NCBI GenBank assembly: GCA_019096065.1
Contig: JAGUCH010000002.1
Location: 9,560,501 to 9,624,500, forward strand
From: Paracyclopina nana
Lineage: Eukaryota; Arthropoda; Copepoda; Cyclopoida; Cyclopettidae
Reading direction: 5' to 3'
DNA length: 64,000 bases
This document shows, piece after piece, positions 55,969-64,000 of the stretch. Numbering within the stretch: the stretch's first letter is position 1; every line of letters begins with the position of its first letter. A program made the translations under genes and the position numbers. Under the pieces are notes generated by a model that was not told the DNA's origin, did no database searches, and saw nothing but the letters and a program-made list of their open reading frames with translations.

Positions 55969-56699
55969 GGGATATACTAAAATACGCGACATACGCAACA
56001 CACGCGATATACGCGACATACGCGACAAACTACTAAAATACGCGATACACGCGACACCTAAAATACGCGACATACGCGGATCCTAAAATGCGCCCCTTTT
56101 GGACACATTTTCAAAAAAGTTTTTTTCCCGGTAATTAGAGTCAACCTTTCTGACCAATTTAATGATTTTTAACCTTTTGTGACTAATAACCCAAGAGTAA
56201 TTAGGCAAATCAGTAAAACATTGAAATTGATAAAAATGTAGATCTTCCAGATGAAACTGCCTTTTTTAGTAACTATAGCTCTCAGAACTAGATGGCCATC
56301 TTGTGAGTAAAGCTTGAGTTTGGGTTCCTATGACTGATTCGGACTTGTCTAAGTATTTTCCTGCTACAAAACAAAAATGTTTTTAAAAACTGTATTTTTG
56401 ATATTTACCTAGGTTAATTTGGCTTTATATAGCAAATTAGAGGATTTTTTTAAAAATAATATTTTTAGAAAGATAGGTCAAAAAGGTCATTTCGAAATTA
56501 GAAATTGTCTTTTACAGGGCTTACAGGTTTCAACAGAGATTTGAATACCGAAAAAAATTTAAAAAATTCATATTATAACATACAATTCTCTGAAATATTG
56601 ATTGTCGCGTATTACAGGTGTCGCGCGTATTTTAGTAGTTTGTCGCGCATGTCGCGTATGTCGTGTGTGTCGCGTATGTCGCGTATTTTAGTATATCCC
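55969..56699. mobile_element. Element D: 731 bp with inverted arrays of TACGCGACA units
   Basis: Exact 8-bp duplications TATTACTT flank it (55961-55968 and 56700-56707; the next G also matches). Ends are GGGATATACTAAAATACGCG on both sides. The left arm (about 55980-56080) and right arm (about 56605-56690) are arrays of 8-10-base units in inverted orientation. The core is AT-rich with no convincing ORF. It is inserted in element E. Confidence 0.9.
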
Positions 56700-57140
56700 T
56701 ATTACTTGACTATTCAAGAACTATTCAGTAATGTTCAATTCAACAACTTTTCAATAATGAATACTTTTTGATAATTCAAGAACTATTCAAGAACTTTCAA
56801 TCATCAACTTGTCAACAATAAATTATGCTTATTTTTTCAAGAACTTTTCAGTGATGTTCATTTCAGCAACTTTTCAACAACAAAAGCTTCTTGACAATTC
56901 AAGAACTATGCAAGAGCTTATGTTCAGTAGCTTTTCAATAATGAATGAAACTTGAGTATTCAATAACAATTCAGGAATGTTCATGTCAATAACTTTTCAA
57001 GAATGATTATTTTTTCTTAGTTCAAGAACTATTCACATACTTTTGTTCGAGAACTATTCATTATAAATACTTTTTCACAGTTTCAAGAGCTATTTTTGAA
57101 CTTTTAATTTCAGCTATCTTTCAATTATGTATTCTTCTTG
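56700..57140 (+). repeat. Degenerate tandem array, TTCAAGAACTATTCAGTAATG-like
   Basis: About eight irregular repeats built from the words TTCAAGAACTATTCA, GTAATGTTCATTTCA, CAACTTTTCAATAATGAA and ACTTTTTGA, period roughly 60-70 bases. It belongs to element E. Confidence 0.65.
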
Positions 57141-57271
57141 AGCAGTCAAAAACTATTCAGTGACACCTGGACTTAAAAAACATGTCCAAGTACTCTAAAA
57201 ATTAAAGCTAGCTCCATCTAGAGTATGTTCTGCACAATATTATAGCTAAAAAAGCCCAAATCAGAGTGAGA

Positions 57272-57345
57272 CATCTGTGGTCTAGAGGCAAGGCACTGGA
57301 TTCCAAATCTGAGGTTCATGGGTTCGAGTCCACCCTGGGTAAACT
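57272..57345 (+). tRNA. tRNA-like sequence inside element E (probable relic)
   Basis: TGGTCTAGAGGCAAGGC (A-box-like), a loop TTCCAAA (apparent anticodon CCA, Trp) and GGGTTCGAGTCC (B box) are present. The anticodon stem has mismatches and the acceptor stem is not clear, so it is more likely a tRNA-derived fragment than a working tRNA. Confidence 0.4.
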
Positions 57346-57774
57346 TTCATATTGGCTTTTCTAACTTTCTTTCTTTCAGTTATAAGGCATCATTGTTTAA
57401 AGAATGAGTAAGCCTAATCAAAAAGCTAGAAAGCTGTAAAAAAATAAATAATTTTTGACAGGTCCCTGAATAATAGCTGAAATCAAGTCCTTGAATACTA
57501 ACTGAACTCAATTCTTGGAAAGTTCCTGAAAAGTTCCTGAATAATCTGCTGAAAGTGGCCAAGCATAAGAAATGATCAGGAAATAATCAACTTTGAATAT
57601 CAGTTACTTTTCATTAGCAAATTGATTTCTCAGCATTGAATTCCGTCACCGATTTGCAACCGAGACAAGTAATCATCGAGAACTAAAATCAACCATGATA
57701 AGTAATCGATTATTTAACGAAAAAAAGGGAAAAGTTCTGGTGGGGATGCTGATATCCCGTGTTGGAACCGGGCT

Positions 57775-58095
57775 AGAGTATTGGAACTAAACTACACCGT
57801 GCTCTTGGCATGATGCATCTGCCGAATCTGCGTTAAGAGCCAAGATAGAAACACTTATCTTCCACAATCAGGCCTACACACAGGCATAAGAGTCGATAAA
57901 CAGAACAACTCGGAGATTTGATGCTTAGCCTAAGAATAATGGGCTGGATCAGCTGCATTGATTTCTGACGTGATCGGAATTTGACGCATCCATTTATGGG
58001 ATGTTCATCTACAAAGTCAAAAAAATCTTGAACTATTAATATTGCACAAAATGATTAATCACGATATTAATGAGATTTATTTTTTGCTTGGCTAC
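57775..58095. other. 3' flank of the phosphatase gene
   Basis: Short intergenic stretch. A minus-strand AATAAA (58081-58076) lies about 15 bases beyond the phosphatase stop. Confidence 0.5.
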
Positions 58096-59428
58096 TCATG
58101 AAATTATGGTAGTTGTGGCTTCGGAAGCATCTACTTTCTTTTTGTTTTTGTTGTACTCTGATCGGCCTTCAAGCAAGGCAGCAGCTTCTTCTTTGCAGCA
58201 CTCGGTGAAAACGTTTCCTTGGAGCTCTAATGTGTCTCCCCTCAGCTCAATGAGGCCACCACTTATGCCTTTTTCCTCAAATGGCGCTGAAAAGACTGTA
58301 TAGCATCCTGGATGTGAAAGCCCACATCCTGCTTTGACCTCAGCATGGCTCCGAACAATGCACTTGAGATTATTCCTCTCTACGTAGAAAGACGCAGTTA
58401 GTCACATTTTTTACGTTACTGTGTGGATTGTTTTCACCTAGGAACCTTTTGGTGACGTCGGGGCCGAAAAACACGCCAATGCCCCTGGTCGACTGCATAA
58501 AGCCCTCCTTTAGGATCGGATCCGACCACAATAAGCCCGCAATTAATTCGTCCTCCTGAGCCTCCAATGGGGGCCTTGAAGAGGGCAAAAAAGGAATTGC
58601 TGCCATTATTGCTCCAATAATAAATAGAAAGAGTTACCTTTTGTCGCGGATGTCCCCGAGGGTGAGACCGGAAATGTTGGGCAGGCCTCCGTGCACCACA
58701 AAGATCTTCTCGTTGATGACATGTGCCACGGGGATCCACTTGAAGATGTCCCCAATGAACTCGAAGAGGAAGAAGTCTTCGGGGTACTTCTGCATCATCT
58801 CCTGCTGGAAGCCATGCCTCGTGTTGATGAGGGCTGACTCGTGGTTGCCTCTGTTGATGAAGACGTACTGAGGGTACGCCAGTTTGTAGGCAAGCAAAAT
58901 GAGAAGGCATTCCAGCGATCGCGGGCCCTTGTCCACGATGTCGCCATTGAAAAGGTACAAGTTGGTGGCCGAGGGCGTGCCCTGCAGCTTCAGAATTTTG
59001 ATTAGGTCATACAGTTGGCCGTGGATGTCGCCGCAAATGTTGATCACAGCCTCGGCGGGCACGCTGACGTCCACGATGAGCGTGGACATGGTCCTGTACA
59101 CGTCCTCGATCATGCACAGCAAACGGTAGACGTACTTGCGGTGCAGGCGTCCGTCTTGGAGGACGAAAAAAGCCTGCAGCTGATCGATCCAGTCTTGCGT
59201 CACTGGAGGATCCTCCAAGGCCGGCCCAGTGTAGGCATCGAGGTCGCTACCTTTGAAGTCGTGCTCGAGGTCGACGAAGGAGGCAAACCGGCTGCGCTTC
59301 GAGCGCACCTTTCGCCGCAAATTCACCTTGCTGTGGAAGGCCACAAAGTTGTAGGTGTCGATGTACTTCTTGCCACTCCCACTCTCTGGCCTCTTGACAG
59401 CCGATCTGAAGATGCGTAGCTTGTTCAT
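58096..59428 (-). CDS. PPP-family Ser/Thr phosphatase, PP5-like but without TPRs
   Basis: Minus-strand exons 59428-58638, 58574-58438 and 58379-58096 (GT-AG, in frame) give about 403 residues. The catalytic core carries CGDIHGQ, NGDIVDKG (usually VDRG), INRGNHES, VVHGGL, LLWSDP and RSHAEVK, i.e. the metal-binding Asp/His/Asn set of PPP enzymes. The flanking words LHRKYVYRLL, GPDVTKRFLERNNL and TVFSAPFEEKG resemble PP5 more than PP1/PP2A or PPEF. The first 100 residues are basic and unlike TPR repeats. The SAPNYCD loop is replaced by SAPFEEKG. An active phosphatase is likely; the biological role is unknown. Confidence 0.82.
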
Positions 59429-61399
59429 TCTGCGGCCGATGGTCGACGAGGACTAGCCGAACAATTGTTGCGAAGTAGCTAGGAGCGCGAAAGGAGGCCA
59501 AAAAGGAGAGAAGAGAAAGACTGCCATGCTATGTCACCATAGAAGTAGAGCCTCGCTATGCAAAAAGCCGCCTCTCCGCGAGGCCTCAACGCGGCGCTGC
59601 TCCTTACCATAGAAAAGAAAGCCAGCAGCGCAGAGTTGCATGGCTTACTTCCTTTGCGTTGCCTCCTCGGCGGGAAAATGGGCCTGGTTGTCAGCGGTAA
59701 ATCCAGAGTAGGCATCATCATCAAGGCCTGCGCGCACACAGCTATTTTTAGCCCAAAATGGATCTTTTATTACAGCAGCAGCTTTCTCTCGTCGTGGCTG
59801 CGTGCTCTGACTGCAGAATTCATCATCTCTTTCCCCTTGCCATATACTCAGTTAGAGGGGGAAAAGGCAGAACAAATGAAGCAATTAAGGCCCTGGTTAG
59901 CTTTTTATTAAGAGCAGCTGCTAAGATCGAATTATAGACATAGACTCTACAAAGCAGCGACAGATCTGGTACAATTCTGCTTTACTGCCGAAGCTATAGG
60001 GACTAATTTGTATCGAAATCATAATTTCTAAACCGCATATTATTTGGGCTTCTCCATCAGCAGCAAAGGAAAACAATAGCTCCATATATATGGCAATATG
60101 AGAACGGCCTTAACTTGAAGCCTTTGAGCACTTGACTCTAAAGAAGCCACTTATGGGGAAAATTTTACTGATTTTACTGATTTTGTTCAAATGAATGGAA
60201 GAAACTAGAAATAATTGGTCGTACTAGAAAAAGAATACTGAATTTGAGTTAATATTACTTTGGATGAAGCTTGTATTTTGTTTTGTTTCAATGTTCGTTA
60301 AAATGCTTTAATGCTGTGTTCACCTACTAAGGAAATTTTTGCCTTCCCTTAAATTGCGTTTTACTTAAGCTTCCTATTTCAGAACTGATCATTTTTACTC
60401 ACGTTTCATAGCTTCAATTAGACCACTTTTCCGTCCTCTTTCGATCATATGAGCTAGAATTGTTTTGATTAATCAGAAGTATGAAAACTTAAGCATTTCG
60501 TTTAAGGCTGTCGTAAGATTTTAAGGAAACGAGGCATAGATGAACACCCTATAAGAGCTTTCAATTATTTGAATTTTTTGAGCAGCTTCATTGCTGATCA
60601 GAGCTATAGCGCAAGTTCCTTTGAAATCAAGATCCCCAAAATACGAACTCTAAATAGCTTCTATCATTAAAAGTTTTTAAGTTGATTTATGCTCGGTTCA
60701 CCAACAAAATGATGGCCTACTTTTGAGCAAAATTTTGATGATGCTTTCCAATTTGAGTAAGCAAGGCACAGCTTTTTTGATATTTTTCTTTGAAATTCTA
60801 CAAAGTTGGGATAATTCTTAATATCATGCGAATAACGCTTCAGTCTACTCTGCTCAGCCCCCAAGTGAAGATTTTACCGATCGATGAGATGAATGACAGA
60901 AGAGCAGAACAAACAAGTTTTCCTCAAATTGGGATTGCTTTTAGCATCAAGCAAGTAGAGCAGAATAGCTACAAAGTGAAAAATCATTACAAAGCTGAAC
61001 CGGTCAGTTTGGCATAATATCACTCCGTTATCCGAAAGTCGCGCTTATTTGATATGTAAAAAAAATCACGAAAATGTTAGATTTCTCGCCAAAGTGAAGG
61101 GGGCCACAAGTAAAGATCACGTGCTCTCTGCTGCATGAGTAAAGGAGATTTTTGGGATTCCTATGAAAAACGATGTGAGTCACCTGGCCGAAGTGGTCGA
61201 CTTGCAAAAGGACTCGGCGGTGTCTTAGCATGGCTGGCAAGCAAGCAAGTAGGTAGTGCATGGTCTTCCTGTCGCGAGAGCTAGGTGAACTGGTGTGTAG
61301 CAGTACACACGTGCATGCGTGCATGAAGTAGTTGTAGGAGTAGTAGTGGCCATCGCACCCAGGTACGATCATAGCAATCAAGGGAACAGCAACGTCAAA
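59429..61399. other. Divergent intergenic region between phosphatase and TMEM268-like genes
   Basis: Contains the phosphatase promoter side (about 59430-59750, GC-richer), a lone AATATGAGAACGGCCTTA MITE end near 60093-60110, and a complete MITE at 60312-60551. No gene is recognised. Confidence 0.5.
60312..60551. mobile_element. MITE, TGCTGTGTTCACC family, TAA duplication
   Basis: A 240-bp copy of the 255-493 family, TGCTGTGTTCACCTACTAAG to GATGAACACCCTA, with exact TAA repeats (60309-60311 and 60552-60554). Confidence 0.85.
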
Positions 61400-63057
61400 A
61401 TGTCCGCATCAGCCACTAGTGCTGCGGCACAAGACTCGTCCAGCCAATGGGTCAAGTTCGACGAGGCCGATGGAGCTGACCCCAATGCTAGCCCCGTCAA
61501 GCACAAGAGCTCCAGGTCCAGCTCGGGCGTCAGCTCCGCAAGGGGCTCGGTCAACTCAGCCGTCATCCAACCCGACGAAGAAAGTGAACAGGGCGTGCTT
61601 CCCGTTTCAGAAGTGAGCGTTGTAGATGAAGAGGCCCTTCGGAAAAAATCGACAGAGGTCGTGACCTCGGAGCCTTCGGCCACTTTCAGACAAATGCAGC
61701 CCATAAGGACAAGCCAATCCTCCGATCTGAGTGCCGCTGATCGCATGGATAACGTGAACCTCAGCGATGACGGACAAAGCCCGACGCACATAAGAGGCCG
61801 CCAATTCCGTAATTACTCTAATTAACTAAATGCATGCGCTTACTTTCTAAACATTAATTTTACGACAGAAAATGGGGAGGTCATTGTTACGCTCTTGCCG
61901 GTTAACGAGCGACTGCCATGGGTCACCCCTGCCAAGTTCAGACCAGAGCTGGTTCCAGAAGAGCTCATGGCTCCAGTGCTCACGGTACTTCTAGTACAAT
62001 GCATTCATTGTTGTGCATTCATCGCATTCCTTTGCAGCTCACGGTGGAAGACTACGTGAACACGATGGAAAAGCTCATCACAGATATGAGGTTCACCATC
62101 TACAACATATGCTACAAGCGCATCTTGGTCATATGGATCGTAACAGCGTTCATCATCCTTTTATCGCTCTTATTTTCGGGGTTTCAAGTATGTTTCCTTT
62201 TGTTAACTCCTGCTCCTTTTGCTTAACGCGATTCGCTTATGCAGGGCATTGAATTATTCGCATGTGGCGTGGCCTGGCTTGTGCTTAATGCTGGTGCCAT
62301 TTTCTTGTGCATGTGGGTCAAAATCAAGGTGAGAGCATAGCTAAGCAGAAAAGTAATTACTTTACGAGGACATAACTCCCGTCCACTTACAGCTCAACAA
62401 GCAAATGGAAAAATGTATGGCCTCAGTCAACAACTCCCTGATCAAGCACAATTTGCTCTTAGGAGTGGATGATCGGGGAAAGCTGTCATGCCATAAAGTC
62501 AATCTATGCTTCATCTACTTAGAGCCTGCGGACTGCATCGTAAGCAGCATACTAACAATCACCTTCAAAAGTGATGCACAAATTTGATTTCCCCCAGAAA
62601 AAGCTAGAGGCGCTACTTACGGAGAAACCAGAGGAGAATGGAGGCGTTGACAGGGAGGCATATCTACGTGATGTGGAAGATTTCGAGGACGTTGAGGTGG
62701 TCGTCGGTGGTCGCACTGGTGTGAGGATTGATCGCAAACAGGAGAGGGCTGAAAAGTTATTCCTCCATTACATCCAAAGATGGGCAAAAGATTATCTCCG
62801 CCGAAGATTGGATTGGGTCGTTGAGGACCTTTATGGCCGCAGCGAATACGCTTCTAATACAAGTCCTCGCCACTTGAGGTCATCTCTCTGCCCTTGTCAG
62901 GTTAGTGTGTCTTCTGCCCACTTGAGTTGTAGCATTTGTGGAAGACATGTTCTGTCTCTCTTTTCAGTATATCGAGGAGCATTTAAGGAACAAGAGGCAA
63001 AGAGAGTCTCTCAACCCTTGCGCTGTGAGTGCCAATCCTTGCTACTGGTGCGAATAA
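61400..63057 (+). CDS. TMEM268-like two-pass membrane protein
   Basis: Seven exons (61400-61808, 61869-61984, 62038-62187, 62245-62328, 62393-62539, 62598-62900, 62968-63057) join in frame into 432 residues. The N-terminal 130 residues are Ser-rich. Two adjacent membrane segments follow (ILVIWIVTAFIILLSLLFSGF and ELFACGVAWLVLNAGAIFLCMWV). After them, VNNSLIKHNLLLGVDDRGKLSCHKVNLCFIYLEP and a C-terminal CPCQYIEEH match the layout remembered for animal TMEM268. Function in the family is poorly known. A GTGAGT after CCTTGCGCT could be an alternative last donor. Confidence 0.78.
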
Positions 63058-63125
63058 CTCCTTATCTCCATAGCATTTACGATGCAAATTTTTATCTTGG
63101 CATAAAAGTTTTGCGGTTATACTTC

Positions 63126-64000
63126 TTAAAAACGTATTGCCTTGTCCGAAGCTTTTTCTTTACGATTCTCCATTTTGGCAATTCTGGAACCAAACTGGAT
63201 CGCTCGCTTCGGCTCGATAGATGTCCTCTCCAAGCCAAGCATGTGGGCCAAAGCTCTCAGGACAAGTTTGTCTCCAATTCCGCGCTCCAATGAGAGATTC
63301 ATTTTGGCCTCTAATGGTAGTTCAGCAAGGAAGTTCACAACCCTTTCGTCAAGAAATGGATAGCGCCCTGCCACTCCGTGATCGGAAACAATTCGATTAT
63401 CTCGACCTAGATTACGCTCGGATATGGCATCAACTTGACGCTGAACTTCCGTGATGAGGCCATCTCTGCCACCATTAAGAAACGCCGCTTTGTGCTTAGA
63501 GTATCCTCCCAGTTGCTCATCAGCTCCCATTCCGAGGAGCAACACCCTGGCAGGACATTGATATGGCACGCCATTAAGTGTTCCACGTCCCCTGGCTGCA
63601 AACCATATGGCACATCCAATGCTGTCATCGAGCACAGTATTCAGAGGATGCAATAAATGTCGTATCCGTGACTTTCTCAGCTCTCTGAGCTCGGCTTTGG
63701 TGACATCCACGAGGACTAAATTAATGTCAATTTTGCCAATGCGCCTCAGCTCCTCTGCAGCAACATGAGCCGTTCTCCTGTCGGGAACCTCAAACGAGCC
63801 GTTCTCTTGCTCAAAGGCTACGTTCACGAGGTCTATGGGAGCCGAGTAGTGATGAGCCGCCAAAGCGGCCAAAACGGCTGAGTCGAGGCCACCTGAGAAT
63901 AAAATGGCAACCCTTACATGGTTACACCGCTGTGATTCTCCAGAGACGAGGAACGCATTGATACAGTCTTTGCAAAGCTTTGGTTGGGCTTCAACTCTTT
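63126..64000 (-). CDS. ASNSD1: Asparagine synthetase domain-containing protein 1 (ASNSD1), C-terminal part
   Basis: The frame is open on the minus strand from the window end to the stop at 63126, so the N-terminal (glutamine amidotransferase-like) part lies outside. The ATP-pyrophosphatase P-loop is visible as VAILFSGGLDSAVLAALA. Downstream GMGADEQLGGYSKHKAAF, DHGVAGRYPFLDERVVNFL and IGDKLVLRALAHMLGL match ASNSD1 more than true asparagine synthetase. Upstream CKDCINAFL is also typical. The stop lies 69 bases from the TMEM268-like stop (convergent). Confidence 0.88.
   Translation of the reverse strand, partial: RVEAQPKLCKDCINAFLVSGESQRCNHVRVAILFSGGLDSAVLAALAAHHYSAPIDLVNVAFEQENGSFEVPDRRTAHVAAEELRRIGKIDINLVLVDVTKAELRELRKSRIRHLLHPLNTVLDDSIGCAIWFAARGRGTLNGVPYQCPARVLLLGMGADEQLGGYSKHKAAFLNGGRDGLITEVQRQVDAISERNLGRDNRIVSDHGVAGRYPFLDERVVNFLAELPLEAKMNLSLERGIGDKLVLRALAHMLGLERTSIEPKRAIQFGSRIAKMENRKEKASDKAIRF

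Larger units (their letters stand above)
55761..57745. mobile_element. Element E: ~1985-bp element with CCCCACCAGAACTT ends
   Basis: Termini are CCCCACCAGAACTT and AAGTTCTGGTGGGG with an ATG duplication. It contains element D, a long degenerate array of TTCAAGAACTATTCAGTAATG-like units (about 56700-57140), a tRNA-like sequence, and an opposing series of CCTGAATAATAGCTGAA-like units (about 57460-57555). No transposase ORF is seen. Confidence 0.75.
55633..57774. mobile_element. AGCCCGGTT MITE split by a 2-kb element (nested stack)
   Basis: The outer MITE runs 55633-55760 plus 57746-57774 (AGCCCGGTATCAACATGG ... TGTTGGAACCGGGCT). Joining the parts restores ACTATGCTGATATCCCGTG, as in intact copies. 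The interruption at 55761-57745 repeats ATG on both sides. Confidence 0.85.

Noticed and set aside
55975-56695. CRISPR-like array of short regular repeats
   Set aside because: Units are 8-10 bases with no spacers, occur as mirrored arms of a transposon, and the genome is eukaryotic.
61319-61399. Upstream extension of the TMEM268-like frame
   Set aside because: The frame is open but starts without ATG; ATG 61400 is the first Met in a good context.

Overview
This is a eukaryotic nuclear window, almost certainly from an arthropod and possibly a crustacean. The evidence is spliced genes with GT-AG introns (many only 54-80 nt), high-GC coding exons in AT-rich surroundings, a polyhomeotic homologue, an unzipped/DM9-like adhesion protein, a pair of BTB zinc-finger genes, and very dense miniature inverted-repeat transposons (MITEs). 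The exact taxon cannot be fixed from sequence alone. No transposase, reverse transcriptase or viral gene was recognised, so all mobile elements here look non-autonomous.

Layout. 1-5,700: layered MITEs, no gene. 5,700-14,105: a polyhomeotic-like (PHC) gene on +, with a Gln-rich first coding exon, a 5.1-kb intron holding MITEs and a GC-rich block, and a last exon with an AT-hook and SAM domain; an open coding-like extension continues in frame beyond the TGA. 14,110-20,400: repeat-rich (a CACAGTG-ended element, a cluster of AGCCCGGTTCC MITEs, a 1-kb element with inverted arrays). 20,870-27,330: compact cluster of PEX19 (apparently nested in intron 1 of a GLD2-type poly(A) polymerase gene), then two BTB genes facing away from each other. 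27,330-32,700: unique non-coding DNA, then a secreted DM9/unzipped-like gene to 34,322. 34,300-38,700: repeats. 38,754-40,458: an orphan 7TM receptor, with a decayed relative near 46.1-46.6 kb. 40,700-47,000: repeats. 47,734-53,477: a JmjC oxygenase (-), divergent from a C2H2 zinc-finger gene (+), which converges on an SLC22-type transporter (-). 53,500-57,800: AT-rich DNA and triple-nested elements. 58,096-59,428: a PP5-like phosphatase lacking TPRs (-). 61,400-63,057: a TMEM268-like gene (+), converging on an ASNSD1-like gene (-) that runs off the window end.

Most notable. (1) Four unrelated-looking elements (17.0-18.0, 37.3-38.1, 42.1-43.1 and 56.0-56.7 kb) share one architecture: 8-bp target duplications (three perfect, one degenerate), GGG-like ends and arms made of short tandem repeats in inverted orientation, each element with its own repeat unit, around an ORF-less core. 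They look like one mobilisation system carrying different minisatellite arms. (2) A candidate stop-codon readthrough (TGA-C) in the polyhomeotic homologue adds 63 in-frame codons with coding-like composition. (3) PEX19 appears nested on the same strand inside an intron of GLD2. (4) Several otherwise different MITE families share the terminal core TGTTCAYSTA and 3-bp TWA-like duplications, suggesting cross-mobilisation. (5) A 470-bp element has CACAGTG ends and a 5-bp duplication, as expected for Transib/RAG-type transposition.
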